Shown: positions 45,601-53,806 of the stretch, one piece after another | Position numbering within the stretch: the first letter of the stretch is position 1 | How the letters are laid out: each line of letters begins with the position of its first letter | Origin: Paraburkholderia sp. BL9I2N2 | GTDB lineage: Bacteria > Pseudomonadota > Gammaproteobacteria > Burkholderiales > Burkholderiaceae | Assembly: GCF_004339745.1 (NCBI RefSeq) | Contig: NZ_SMGP01000001.1 | Span: forward strand, 1,550,001-1,614,000 | Direction of reading: 5' to 3' | DNA: 64,000 nt | The notes under the pieces: model-generated | Database searches by the model: none | The model's input: the letters and a program-made list of their open reading frames with translations, nothing else | What the model was told of the DNA's origin: nothing | Program-made: the position numbers and the translations under genes

Positions 45601-45740
45601 GGGTCTTCGGATTGCGCGAGACGCGTATAGGCGAGGATGCCGAAGGCGGTCGCGAGCGCGATCAGGAAAACGACCAGCGCCTGGTGGCGCAGCGCCCATG
45701 CGGACAGGTTGAAGCGTCCTTCTTCATGCGTGGTGCTCAT
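42603..45740 (-). CDS. RND-type multidrug/solute efflux transporter (inner membrane)
   Basis: A 1045-residue, 12-segment RND protein. It shows the N-terminal VVFLIALATAFGILAY segment, the two large periplasmic loops, and the TM4 region LGLLVDDAIIAVEMMSVKLEQGWNR. That region holds the conserved LVDDAI aspartate pair that carries protons. It is closest in style to the MdtB/CzcA-like small-molecule branch (HAE-type motifs: SEDPPFTFRVMVIRTFWPGAT). It pairs with the adaptor upstream and the OMF downstream, sharing a four-base overlap with the adaptor. The drug or solute is unknown. The divergent TetR probably controls it. Confidence 0.93.
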   Translation of the reverse strand: MSTTHEEGRFNLSAWALRHQALVVFLIALATAFGILAYTRLAQSEDPPFTFRVMVIRTFWPGATARQMQEQVTDRIGRKLQETPAIDFVRSYSRPGESLMFFSMKDSAPVKDVPETWYQVRKKVGDIAATLPQGIQGPFFNDEFGDVYTNIYTLEGDGFSPAQLHDYADQLRTVLLRVPGVGKVDYFGDPDQHIYIEIANTQLTRLGISPQQLGQAINSQNSVSQAGTLTTTDDRVFVRPTGQFKDVNALADTLIRINNRSFRLGDIATIKRGYDDPVITQMRAGGKAVLGIGVTMQPGGDVIRLGKALDQQMVQLRRALPAGLQLVEVSSMPDAVARSVDDFLEAVAEAVAIVLVVSLISLGVRTGMVVVISIPVVLAVTALCMYLFDIGLHKVSLGTLVLALGLLVDDAIIAVEMMSVKLEQGWNRTRAAAYAYTSTAFPMLTGTLVTVAGFLPIALAKSSTGEYTRSIFEVSAIALIASWLAAVVLIPLLGYHLLPERKREAHETHLPDDHEHDIYDTRFYRRLRGWVGWCIERRFVVLAITVVLFVLAMAGFTLVPQQFFPSSDRPELLVDVRLPEGASFEATLREATRLEKALVGRPEIDHTVDFVGTGAPRFYLPLDQQLPQPNFAQFVITAKSVKDREKLAQWLEPELRNNFPAIRTRLSRLENGPPVGYPVQFRVSGDDIATVRSIAERVAATLRSNRGTSNVQFDWDEPAERSVRFEVDQKKARELGVSSDDISSFLAMTLSGYTVTQYRERDKLISVDLRAPKAERVDPAQLVTLAMPTPNGPVPLGTLGHLRNDLEYGVIWERDRQPTLTVQSDVAPGAQGIDVTHAVDKALGPIRASLPVGYRIEIGGSVEESGKGQTSINAQMPIMIIAVLTLLMIQLQSFARVLMVVLTAPLGLIGVVLTLLLFGQPFGFVAMLGVIAMFGIIMRNSVILVDQIEQDIASGHKRFDAIVGATVRRFRPITLTAAAAVLALIPLLRSNFFGPMATALMGGITSATILTLFYLPALYAASFRVRADEREPQAPSASGTTHTGN

Positions 45741-46921
45741 GAAGCGAAGTCCTCGGGATGCAGCGGGGCGATCGCGCGGACTTTTTCGCCGGCGCTCACC
45801 GTATGCACGCCTTGCAGCACGACGCGTTCGCCGTCCTTGAGGCCTTGGCCGATCACGATGGTGCGTTCGTTGTAACGCGTGACGGTCACGCGGCGCAGTT
45901 CCAGCGCGTTATCCGCGGCGCGCACGATCCACACGGCGGGTTGCGTGCCGTCGTGGAACAGCGCGGTGGCGGGCACGGTGAACGAGCCGTGCCGAGTAGC
46001 CGAGGCGTTAGCTTGCGCGGCGAGTTCGATATCGGCGGTCATGCCGAGGCGCACGTCCGGGCCGGGATTCTCGAGCGTGAGTTTGGCGCGATAGGTGCGG
46101 CTTTGCGGGTCGGCGGCGGGCGACAGTTCGCGCACGTGCGCGCTGAACTTGCGTCCCGGCAGCGCGGCGAGCGTGACGTTGGCGGTTTGCCCGACCGAGA
46201 GCGCGGCGAGCGCGCTTTCCGGCACGTCGCACACCACGTCGATGTCGCCGCTCCACGCGAGGTTGTAGACGGCCTGGCCCGCGGAGACGTTCTGGCCGGT
46301 GTCGGCCTGTTCGGCGGTAATCACGCCGGCGTGATCGGCGGCGAGCGTGGTGTATTGCAACTGGTCTTTCGACAACGCCGCCTGCTGCGCGGCCTGATCG
46401 CGCTGCGCGACGGCGGATGCGTACGCATTGGTCGTCTGCTCGAGTTGCGCGGGCGCGATCAGGTTTTCTTTGGCCTGTGCCTGATCGCGATCGAGTTGCT
46501 GCTTCGCATACACGAGAGCATGCTGCGCGGCGGCGAGCTGCGCCTGCGCGCTCGCGGCATTCTTCTGCGCGTCCGCCGGATCGAGCCGGGCGACGATCTG
46601 CCCGTTCTTCACGACATCGCCGAGACGCACGCGCCGCTCGACGATCTTGCCGCCGACGCGAAACGACAGCGGCGTCGAATAGCGCGCCTGCACCTCGCCG
46701 GGCAAGGACGCCGCCTGCGTGGCGCTGCCGTCCGCATGCACGGCGACGGCTACCACCGGACGCGGCTCGGGCGCCGCGGCTTCTTTCTTCGAACACGCGG
46801 CCAGCGTGACGACGCCGGCCAGAACCAGCACGAATGCGGCGCGGCGCAGGCGCGCGCGATGACGATACCGATGGGACTGCGGACGCAGCGCGAACGATGC
46901 GGGAAGACCGGGACGCTTCAC
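45737..46921 (-). CDS. RND efflux periplasmic adaptor (membrane fusion protein, lipoprotein)
   Basis: The start chosen is the GTG at 46921, giving a basic leader, a hydrophobic core and a lipobox (LAACSKK); the frame extends to 47002 without a better signal. The product has 394 residues. Barrel-sandwich (QARYSTPLSFRVGGKIVERRVRLGD), alpha-hairpin and beta-barrel domains (GQNVSAGQAVYNLAWSGDIDV) are in the usual order. It bridges the RND transporter and the OMF. First gene of the operon, next to the TetR gene across the operator region. Confidence 0.9.
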   Translation of the reverse strand: MKRPGLPASFALRPQSHRYRHRARLRRAAFVLVLAGVVTLAACSKKEAAAPEPRPVVAVAVHADGSATQAASLPGEVQARYSTPLSFRVGGKIVERRVRLGDVVKNGQIVARLDPADAQKNAASAQAQLAAAQHALVYAKQQLDRDQAQAKENLIAPAQLEQTTNAYASAVAQRDQAAQQAALSKDQLQYTTLAADHAGVITAEQADTGQNVSAGQAVYNLAWSGDIDVVCDVPESALAALSVGQTANVTLAALPGRKFSAHVRELSPAADPQSRTYRAKLTLENPGPDVRLGMTADIELAAQANASATRHGSFTVPATALFHDGTQPAVWIVRAADNALELRRVTVTRYNERTIVIGQGLKDGERVVLQGVHTVSAGEKVRAIAPLHPEDFAS

Positions 46922-47036
46922 AATTACCCCAACTCGAGACAGCGAACGAACAGGGCAAGCCGCAGCGGCCCGCCAGCGAAGACGCGCTGGCCGTTCATGC
47001 AATTGGCATACGCGACTGATTCAGAATGACGATGTG

Positions 47037-47064
47037 CATTCTAATACATACCTGTATTTGAATG
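47037..47064. promoter_or_regulatory. Palindromic operator candidate between the RND operon and tetR
   Basis: Arms CATTCTAATAC and GTATTTGAATG (47037-47047, 47054-47064) pair with one mismatch around a 6-bp centre. It sits about midway between the divergent starts (46921 and 47107), as for a TetR repressor controlling both genes. Confidence 0.7.
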
Positions 47065-47106
47065 TTGGGGTGAATTGGAATTCTTTTCAGTGCTAGACTT
47101 GCGCCC

Positions 47107-47724
47107 ATGAAACGGCAACGACTGACACGCGAGCAGAGCAAGGACCAGACGCGCGAGCGTCTGCTCGACGCTGCGCAAGCGATTTTTATGAAGAAAGGCT
47201 TTGTCGCGGCGAGTGTCGAGGACATCGCCGGGGCGGCGGGCTATACGCGTGGCGCGTTCTATTCGAACTTCCGCAGCAAGAGCGAGTTGTTTCTCGAGCT
47301 ACTGCGGCGCGACCACGAGATCATGCAGGCGGGGCTGCAGGCCATTTTCGCGAGCGCGGCATCGCGTGAGGAAGCGGAGGAACGCGTGCTGCGCTACTAC
47401 AGCAACCTGCATCGCGAGAACAAGTGTTTCCTGTTGTGGGTGGAGGCGAAGCTGCTCGCGGTGCGCGACGGCCGCTTCCGGATCCGCTTTAACGCATTCG
47501 TGCACGAGAAGCTCGAGCAAATGAGCGCGTATATTCGCGAGTTTTCGGCGCGAGTCGGCACGCCGATGCTGATGCCGCCGGAGACGCTGGCGATCGGCTT
47601 GATGGGGTTGTGCGACGGCGTGCAGTTTTTCTACACGGTCGACCCGCAGAACGTCCCGGCGGAGATGGCTGAAACGGTGCTGGCGGGATTTTTCGCGCGC
47701 GTGGTGTTCGGGCGCGACGCGTAA
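47107..47724 (+). CDS. TetR family repressor of the RND efflux operon (AcrR-like)
   Basis: A 205-residue protein. The N-terminal HTH spans about residues 33-53 (VASVEDIAGAAGYTRGAFYSN), typical of AcrR/TtgR-like regulators, with the following FRSKSELFLELL helix. The ligand domain includes Cys and Trp (NKCFLLWVEAKLLAV). It is divergent from the RND operon, with a 28-bp palindrome between them. It would repress the pump until a drug or solute binds. Confidence 0.9.
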   Translation: MKRQRLTREQSKDQTRERLLDAAQAIFMKKGFVAASVEDIAGAAGYTRGAFYSNFRSKSELFLELLRRDHEIMQAGLQAIFASAASREEAEERVLRYYSNLHRENKCFLLWVEAKLLAVRDGRFRIRFNAFVHEKLEQMSAYIREFSARVGTPMLMPPETLAIGLMGLCDGVQFFYTVDPQNVPAEMAETVLAGFFARVVFGRDA

Positions 47725-47742
47725 GCGCGTTGAAACGCGCGA

Positions 47743-47955
47743 TCAGTTGGTCGGCAACTGGGTGCAGGCGTCGGCAACCGGCGTCGCGCACACGTACGAA
47801 TACTGACCGCTGTAGCGCAGCACTTCTTTGCCCACGTGCAGGACCACCTTGATGTCCGGGCAGCGTTCGTAAGCGATGAAGGCCGAACAGGCGGCGGCGG
47901 ACCAGCAGACCAGCGAGAACGCGATTTTTTCGAAAAGCTGAAAACGGTGTGTCAT
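47743..47955 (-). CDS. Small membrane-anchored hypothetical protein
   Basis: A 70-residue protein with one N-terminal membrane segment (KIAFSLVCWSAAACSAFIAY) and a short exposed tail holding three Cys (ERCPDIKVVLHVGK, YSYVCATPVADAC). The ATG at 47955 has no strong ribosome site. I do not recognise the family. The Cys spacing suggests an extracytoplasmic disulfide. It is convergent with the TetR gene. Confidence 0.5.
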   Translation of the reverse strand: MTHRFQLFEKIAFSLVCWSAAACSAFIAYERCPDIKVVLHVGKEVLRYSGQYSYVCATPVADACTQLPTN

Positions 47956-47998
47956 AGCGATAGCGATTGATTACTTTCGGGCGCTATGTTACCAGAAT

Positions 47999-48017
47999 AC
48001 TAGGGTTTATACCTAGT
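47999..48017. promoter_or_regulatory. Dyad ACTAGG-N7-CCTAGT upstream of the LysR gene
   Basis: A perfect 6-bp-arm inverted repeat in the 284-bp gap between the small membrane protein and the LysR gene, 223 bases before the LysR start and 44 bases before the small gene's start. It could bind a regulator of either; the LysR itself is a candidate. Confidence 0.35.
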
Positions 48018-48239
48018 CAAAATTCGCAATAATGCTCGCAATAAAACCCGCCATAAGTCCGCGAAGGTGACGGGAACGCCTCGCAAACCTGTCCGGATTG
48101 TCATGTTCAGGTCAGGGTTGGGACATGATCGGGTCGATACAATCGGATCGTTGGGCAAACCCGCGCGCGCCTTGCCGCACGGGTCGACACAGGCGCGAGG
48201 GGTGCGCCGGCCCGGCTTTACCGAGGCAGGAGTCGTCCA

Positions 48240-49298
48240 ATGAACCAATTGCAGTCGATGCGCGTATTCGTCAAAGTGGCCGACCTCGGCAGTTTCGTTG
48301 GCGCGGCCGGCGCGCTGGACCTTTCCACCGCGGTCGTCACACGCCATGTCGCCGATCTGGAAGCGCGCCTCGGCACGCGCCTGCTCAATCGCACCACGCG
48401 CCGCCTGTCGCTCACGGAGTCCGGCACGACGTATCTGGAGCGCGTGCGCCACATTCTCGATGACCTCGAAGGCGTGGAGCAGATGGTGGTGGCGCGCAAT
48501 CACGAGCCGGTCGGCACTTTGCGTATCGTCGCGCCGGTGGTGTTCGGGCTGCACAGCCTCGCGCCCGTGGTGCAGTCTTATGCCGCGCGTTATCCGGATG
48601 TCGTGCCCGATGTCACGCTCGCGGATCGCCATGTCGATCTGGTGGAAGAGGGCTTCGACGTCGGCATTCTGGTGGCGCGGCACATGCGCAGCGCGAGCAT
48701 CGTCACACGGCGGCTGACCACCGGTTACTTGACGGTTTGCGCGACGCCTGCCTACCTGGCGCAGCACGGCACGCCGACCCGGCCCGAGCATCTGCTCTCG
48801 CATCCGTGCCTGAGCCGGCCGGCCGAACAGGGCGGCGAGGAGCGTTTGTTCACCGGACCGAACGGCGAAGTCCGCGTGCGCCCCACGAATGCGATCGTCG
48901 CGAACAATACCGAGATGCTCAGGCAGTTCGCGCTGCTGGGCATGGGCGTGGCGATCCTGCCGAGCTATCTGATCGGCCGTGACCTGGCGTCCGGGCGACT
49001 CGTGCCGCTGCTGCGCGACTACCGTTTGCCGCAGATCGAAATCACGATCGCCTATCCGAGCCGCCTGCATTTGCCGGCGAAGGTGCGCACTTTCATCGAT
49101 CACCTCGTCGAGTATTTCCAGCAGCCGGGCCGGCAGGCGCGCGATCCGCGTACCGTGGCGCCGGCGCGTTCCGTGACCGAGTCGACAAAGGTTGTTGCGG
49201 ACATGGACGACCTGTCGCTGCCGGAATTGGCCGCCGACGCGGCGCGTCCTTCGCACAAGTCCGCGCGCTCGCGGGTCGCGGCGTCGTCGCCGTTTTGA
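48240..49298 (+). CDS. LysR family transcriptional regulator
   Basis: A 352-residue LTTR, longer than the usual ~300 because of a C-terminal tail of about 50 charged residues (STKVVADMDDLSLPEL, then Ser/Arg/Ala). The HTH (NQLQSMRVFVKVADLGSFVGAAGALDLSTAVVTRHV) starts at residue 2. The effector-binding domain follows, with the GMGVAILPSYLIG segment. ATG at 48240 follows CAGGAG. No divergently coupled enzyme gene is adjacent, so the target is unclear. Confidence 0.9.
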   Translation: MNQLQSMRVFVKVADLGSFVGAAGALDLSTAVVTRHVADLEARLGTRLLNRTTRRLSLTESGTTYLERVRHILDDLEGVEQMVVARNHEPVGTLRIVAPVVFGLHSLAPVVQSYAARYPDVVPDVTLADRHVDLVEEGFDVGILVARHMRSASIVTRRLTTGYLTVCATPAYLAQHGTPTRPEHLLSHPCLSRPAEQGGEERLFTGPNGEVRVRPTNAIVANNTEMLRQFALLGMGVAILPSYLIGRDLASGRLVPLLRDYRLPQIEITIAYPSRLHLPAKVRTFIDHLVEYFQQPGRQARDPRTVAPARSVTESTKVVADMDDLSLPELAADAARPSHKSARSRVAASSPF

Positions 49299-49444
49299 TT
49301 TGGCGCGCGAGGGGCGTTGGCGTGTGAGGTGCGGCGTTAGGGTTTTCGGCTGAGACGTGCGCGACTGGGTTATCTTCTTCGATTCGAGGCTCGTGCAGCC
49401 GCACGAGTTCGAAAACGATAAGACTACCCGGAGAGCCGAACCGC

Positions 49445-49894
49445 ATGAACCTGAGTTTCGCCGGCACGACGTTCGCCGACGTCGACACGCTCGTGCACAT
49501 CCGCATCGCGGCGATGCGCGAAAGCCTGGAGCGTGTCGGCCGCTTCGATCCGGTGCGCGCTCGCGAGCGCTTCGTTGCATCGTTCGATCCGGCGTTTTGC
49601 CGGTTCATTCTGATCGACGGCGCGCAAGCCGGATTCGTGCTGTTCAGGTCCCTGGCCGATCACCTCGTGCTGGACCATCTCTACATCGTCCCCACGCAGC
49701 AAGGCAGGGGAATCGGGCAAGCGGTACTAGCCGAACTGTTCGCGCAGGCGGATTCGAAATCGCTGCCGATCAAAGTAGGCGCGCTGCGCGACAGCGACTC
49801 GAACCGTTTTTATCGCCGCCACGGCTTCGTCAAAACCGGCGAAAGCGAATGGGACATTTATTACGTGCGCGAGCCGCGCGGACGAATCTCGTAG
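49445..49894 (+). CDS. GNAT family N-acetyltransferase
   Basis: A 149-residue acetyltransferase. The CoA-binding motif A is visible (LYIVPTQQGRGIGQAVLAEL near residue 79), followed by the strand and helix of the fold (DSNRFYRRHGFVKTGESEWD, the usual motif B and end of GNAT). It acetylates an amine of unknown identity using acetyl-CoA. The gene stands alone on its strand. Confidence 0.9.
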   Translation: MNLSFAGTTFADVDTLVHIRIAAMRESLERVGRFDPVRARERFVASFDPAFCRFILIDGAQAGFVLFRSLADHLVLDHLYIVPTQQGRGIGQAVLAELFAQADSKSLPIKVGALRDSDSNRFYRRHGFVKTGESEWDIYYVREPRGRIS

Positions 49895-49942
49895 ATGAGC
49901 CACGTGCCGGCCGACGCCGCGGCGAACTGCGAGATTGATTGC

Positions 49943-50332
49943 CTAAATCCACACGTCGTTCGCCGCCGTCCGTTCGCTGACTTCCTCGCCGGTATTCTTC
50001 ACACCGCGCGGCTCGATCAGCAGCAGCTTCACCTCGCGTTCGGCGTACGGTTTGTGCTCGGTGCCCTTCGGCACCACGAACATCTCTCCCGCCGAAATCA
50101 GCACGAAACCATCGCGCAGGTCGATGCGCAATTGCCCGTCGAGCACGATGAAGGTTTCATCGGTATCGGCGTGCTCGTGCCAGATGAAATCCCCTTCGAT
50201 TCGCACCAGCTTGAACTGATAGTCGTTCATTTCGGCGACCACGCGTGCTTGCCACTGGTCGTTGAAGAGCCGCAGTTTTTCGGCGAAGTTGATGGCCTGA
50301 TACGGCCGTTGAGTGATCTGTGCGTCGGACAT
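49943..50332 (-). CDS. Cupin domain protein
   Basis: A 129-residue single-domain cupin. The two conserved cupin motifs are visible: WHEHADTDETFIVLDGQLRIDL (His-X-His-X3-Glu type near residues 51-58) and VPKGTEHKPYA near residue 92, which together bind a metal ion. Such small cupins are dioxygenases, isomerases or sensors; none is indicated here. The next gene on the strand (AraC) starts over 100 bases upstream. Confidence 0.9.
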   Translation of the reverse strand: MSDAQITQRPYQAINFAEKLRLFNDQWQARVVAEMNDYQFKLVRIEGDFIWHEHADTDETFIVLDGQLRIDLRDGFVLISAGEMFVVPKGTEHKPYAEREVKLLLIEPRGVKNTGEEVSERTAANDVWI

Positions 50333-50447
50333 CGCAGTGCTCCTCCTGAGCGGTTGTGTCAGGCAGGAGCGTACGGCGCAAGCCGGAGCCGGGTCTTGAA
50401 CGTTTGTGCGCGCTTGTGCGGCGCGGTACGATCCTGCGCGCCTTCGC

Positions 50448-51347
50448 TCAGCGCGCGCCGGGCGCCGGCGAGCCGAGCATCTTCAGCCACTGCGCCGGCG
50501 CGACGCCCCAGGCGTGCTTGAAGTGCCGCGTCATGTGGCTCTGATCGGCAAAGCCGCTTGCCGCCGAGGCGTCCGCGAGCGACACACCCTTGAGCACCAG
50601 TTGCCGCACGAGATCGAGACGCCGCATGGTCAAATAGCGATGCGGACTGGTGCCGAACAGCGCGCGAAAATCGCGCGACAGACTCCAGCGGTCGCGGCCC
50701 GCGGCGGCGGCGAGTTCGTCGAGCGTGACGGCGCGATCGAGCGACGCAAGCAGGTAGTCGCGCGCCAGCGTCGCCGCGCGGTAATCCACCGGACGCGGTG
50801 TATCCGGCGCGCCCGCGACGGTGTCGAGTGCGACGGCCAGATCGTAGAGCGCGCTGTCCTGTTCGAGCGGGTCGATGGCGCTGTCCATCGCGCGCAACAG
50901 GCTCTCGGTGGCGGCGAACAGGCGCGGATCGTTCGACAGGCCGCCTTCCAGGAACGGCAGCGGCTTGCCGCCGAGCGCCTGCTGGAACAGCGCCGGATCG
51001 ACATAGATCATGCGGTAGTGAAAACCGTCGCCGGTGCCGGCCTGGCCGTCGTGCGGTTCATCGGGATGCAGCACCATCGTGCCGCCCGGTAAGCTGTTGC
51101 GGGTGCTGCCGCGATAGCGAAAGCTCTGCACCCCGGCCAGCGTGCGGCCGATCGCATAGGTATCGTGCCGGTGCATCGCGTAGCCGGCCTGATGAAAGAA
51201 AGCCTCGATCCGTTCGATTCCGCTCACACCGGCCGTCTGCGGCGAGCGATAAATCCAGTCGGAACCGCGCTTCTGCCCTGACGAAAGCGAAAGCGGAAGG
51301 GACGGCGGGCGCGAACCAGTCGGCGATGAAGCCGGTTCCTCGCTCAT
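50448..51347 (-). CDS. AraC family transcriptional regulator
   Basis: A 299-residue regulator. The N-terminal half is an AraC-type cupin-like ligand domain (AGYAMHRHDTYAIGRTLAG; GGTMVLHPDEPHDGQ). The C-terminal two HTH motifs are present (LDELAAAAGRDRWSLSRDFRALFGTSPHRYL and SLADASAASGFADQSHMTRHFKHAWG). Its ATG overlaps the stop of the DUF2795 gene by four bases, so both are probably cotranscribed. The regulated genes are unknown. Confidence 0.92.
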   Translation of the reverse strand: MSEEPASSPTGSRPPSLPLSLSSGQKRGSDWIYRSPQTAGVSGIERIEAFFHQAGYAMHRHDTYAIGRTLAGVQSFRYRGSTRNSLPGGTMVLHPDEPHDGQAGTGDGFHYRMIYVDPALFQQALGGKPLPFLEGGLSNDPRLFAATESLLRAMDSAIDPLEQDSALYDLAVALDTVAGAPDTPRPVDYRAATLARDYLLASLDRAVTLDELAAAAGRDRWSLSRDFRALFGTSPHRYLTMRRLDLVRQLVLKGVSLADASAASGFADQSHMTRHFKHAWGVAPAQWLKMLGSPAPGAR

Positions 51348-51574
51348 GCACCGAGCCCCGGACCGTAATTGCCGCTGATGAGGCGCGTCACCGAAGCCAC
51401 GTCGGCGTAATCCTGTTCCGGCAAGCCGTCGAGCATCGACAGCACTTCGTTGCTCGCGCCGGCTTCGCGCGCGGCGTCGACCAGCGCGTCCTTGTAGGTC
51501 GGAAACTGGACTTCGCTCAGAAGGTCGGTGATCTGCAGGTCAATCGATTCGCCGGGAATAGCCGATGCGGTCAT
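51344..51574 (-). CDS. DUF2795 domain-containing small protein
   Basis: The start is the ATG at 51574, with AGGAG 9 bases upstream; the longer frame has no such site. The product is a 76-residue acidic protein with the DUF2795 pattern: VQFPTYKDALVDAAREAGAS and MLDGLPEQDYADVASVTRLI. The function of the family is not known. It lies upstream of and overlaps the AraC gene by four bases. Confidence 0.85.
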   Translation of the reverse strand: MTASAIPGESIDLQITDLLSEVQFPTYKDALVDAAREAGASNEVLSMLDGLPEQDYADVASVTRLISGNYGPGLGA

Positions 51575-51770
51575 GCAAGCGCTCCTGTTGATACGGTTGG
51601 ACGTGATGGGTACTGGGGACGTGAGTGTTGCCGCTGAACGAGGAGCCACAGCCTGCGCGACCCGTTACTTATCGCGTTAGAAAGTGCACAGCCGCGCTCG
51701 CCATCGTCGCCGTTTCAGGGCCACGAAGTCTCACGCATACAACCGGCGCGTAAATCTGCACATGCCGGCG

Positions 51771-52025
51771 TCAGGTCTGCAAATGCTCGTTCTGTCCGGT
51801 AAAGCTTCGATCGAGATGCCGCGATTTGGGCAGCGCGATATGTTGCCATTGTTGCGGACGATTATCGTCCGTGGCGGCGACGTCCGGCGCCGCAGGGGCG
51901 ACGGGTGCTGCGTTGGCGCGTTCGGCAAGACTATTGGCGTTCGTGCCGTCCGGCGCGGTGTGAACCGGCGCGGCAAAACACGAGGCTGACAGCGTCACCA
52001 TGGTCAACAGTGTCGAGGTTTTCAT
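51771..52025 (-). CDS. Small exported hypothetical protein
   Basis: The start is the ATG at 52025, with AGGAGG directly upstream. The product is an 84-residue protein with a Sec signal (MKTSTLLTMVTLSASCFAA) and a mature part rich in Ala/Pro/Asn (ERANAAPVAPAAPDVAATDD), ending in a basic HLDRSFTGQNEH tail. It has no recognised domain. Confidence 0.7.
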   Translation of the reverse strand: MKTSTLLTMVTLSASCFAAPVHTAPDGTNANSLAERANAAPVAPAAPDVAATDDNRPQQWQHIALPKSRHLDRSFTGQNEHLQT

Positions 52026-52304
52026 CGCCCGACCTCCTAAGCTCATGCGGCGCTGACAGTTGAGCAAGCGCTGTGCCGTCCCCGCGTCGAAAGGACGGCG
52101 CATGCTACACGCGGTGTTGCCGAGGTGTCGCAGTCGGCGGCTAACTCGCCTCTTCCATCTTAGATGCGCAAAATCTGCAGGGCGCGCACATTTGCGGCAA
52201 AACGGTATTGTAGATTTCAGATAATGGCAGAAAGCCGGCAACAACGCAGCAGCGCCGTCGCGAACGGTCATACTACGGCATGTTGCAGTGCGGCGGACGC
52301 CGGT

Positions 52305-53642
52305 CTAACGCAGTATGTCGAAGCGCGTCCACGGCCACGACGGCCGGTCGCGCATATAACCGTTCAGCCAGTTCCACTGCGGATGCCGCTTCATGAACGC
52401 CTGCGCGTCGAACGGCCGCCCGCACGGATGTCCCCAGCGCGCGCTGAACGCCATCTCGCGCGCCATTTCGCTGTCGACCACTTTGCCGTCGTTGGCGCCC
52501 CACGGGTTGAACGGTCCGTGATCGGTGCCGCCAAAGCGCGCGTCGTCCAGTTCCAGATGCCCGCAGATGGTGCGCGAGCAGGGGTTGTCGTTGCGGTCGA
52601 GGTAGACGTCGTGATGATCGGCGATCATCTCCTTGGCCAGTTCCACGTCGATCTTGCCGTGATGCATTTCTTCGAGTTGCATGAAGCGCAGGCGCCGCGC
52701 GCCGTTCTTGCGCACGTCCGTATAGTCCTCGCCTTCGCCGAGGCATTCCTGATTGCGGATCTTCAGGTCGGTCGCGGTGTTATAGCCGCTGTAGAAACCG
52801 TCCTTGGTGCTCTCGAATCCGGAGAAGTGCAGGCCCAGTTCGTAACGCGCGATCTCGCCGGTCTTGGCGTCGCCAAGCAGCCAGCTATTCGCATAGCCGC
52901 CGTTGTTGGCGATGGCGAACATTTCGCACCATTCGCCGATGCTGTTCGCGTACTGCGACGCGCGCCGCGAACGATAGAACTCGGGCGCGCCGGCCGCGTT
53001 GTAGCCGACGAAGTTGGAGATGGTGGTTTCCGTCACCATCAGCCCGGCGGCGGTGACCCAGAAATCGGTAAGGCTGGAAATGCAGCCGGGCAAGCCTTGC
53101 ATGAGGATGCGATTGCCCTGGTCCGGCACGATGTCGAAGACTACATTGAACGCGTCGCCGGCGGCGTAGCGGTCCCACGAGTTATGCGCCATCACGATGC
53201 GGCCGTCGCGGGTCGCGCGGCCGGTGGCGATGAACGCGCTGCAATGATGCCCGCGCCGTCCGCGCCACGGCTTCACGCCGAGGTTCGGCTGCTTCTGCGA
53301 CGCGTGGGTCGGCCACCAGCTTTGCAGCAGATCCATGTAGCCGTTCCACGCCAGCACTTCGGCGAACGGCAGTTGTGCGCCGTCGGCGATGCCCTGGATT
53401 TCGTCGGCGAACTCGGTGTCGAGTTTATTGGCGAACTGGGAAACGGCGGCGTTGACGAAGGTCTCGAAGTCTTCGCCGGTGTCCCACTTCGCGAGATAGC
53501 GGGCGGTGTGGATCGCGTTGCGGATTTCGCCGGCGAGCAATTGGCCGTGTTGCTCGCCGCGATCGTACGGCTCGCCTTCAGTGTGCAGGAAAATCCAGCC
53601 CGCCTGATCACGGCGCACGGCATCGGGGGACGGTTCGCTCAT
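52305..53642 (-). CDS. Phospholipase B-like / C45-type N-terminal nucleophile hydrolase
   Basis: The start is the ATG at 53642; the longer frame adds basic residues without a signal. The product has 445 residues. The sequence GRRGHHCSAFIATGR near residue 128, with Cys near 134, is the autocleavage/nucleophile site pattern of the PLB-like family (DGRIVMAHNSWDRY follows). WPTHASQKQPN and CGHLELDDARF near the C-terminus are also family-like. The enzyme could hydrolyse an amide or ester such as phospholipid or acyl-CoA-type substrates; the substrate is not known. No export signal was seen, unlike eukaryotic members. Located after the ClC gene, separated by a terminator. Confidence 0.85.
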   Translation of the reverse strand: MSEPSPDAVRRDQAGWIFLHTEGEPYDRGEQHGQLLAGEIRNAIHTARYLAKWDTGEDFETFVNAAVSQFANKLDTEFADEIQGIADGAQLPFAEVLAWNGYMDLLQSWWPTHASQKQPNLGVKPWRGRRGHHCSAFIATGRATRDGRIVMAHNSWDRYAAGDAFNVVFDIVPDQGNRILMQGLPGCISSLTDFWVTAAGLMVTETTISNFVGYNAAGAPEFYRSRRASQYANSIGEWCEMFAIANNGGYANSWLLGDAKTGEIARYELGLHFSGFESTKDGFYSGYNTATDLKIRNQECLGEGEDYTDVRKNGARRLRFMQLEEMHHGKIDVELAKEMIADHHDVYLDRNDNPCSRTICGHLELDDARFGGTDHGPFNPWGANDGKVVDSEMAREMAFSARWGHPCGRPFDAQAFMKRHPQWNWLNGYMRDRPSWPWTRFDILR

Positions 53643-53734
53643 CTTCGCTCCGATCGAAGGACGGGCGTCTCGGTGCGCCCGTTTTGGCGTAACGCGCGCT
53701 GTCGGCGTTCGCCGCAGCGGTCTGTCCATTGTAG

Positions 53735-53765
53735 AAAATTTGGCGCGCTTTGCACGCGCGCCAAA
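53735..53765 (-). terminator. Rho-independent terminator after the ClC gene
   Basis: A perfect 10-bp stem (TTTGGCGCGC at 53739-53748 with 53756-53765), a 7-nt loop and four T on the minus strand (53735-53738). Confidence 0.85.
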
Positions 53766-53806
53766 GGCAGCGCGGGCGCGGCGTGAAGGCGAATTGTGCG
53801 TGGCGC

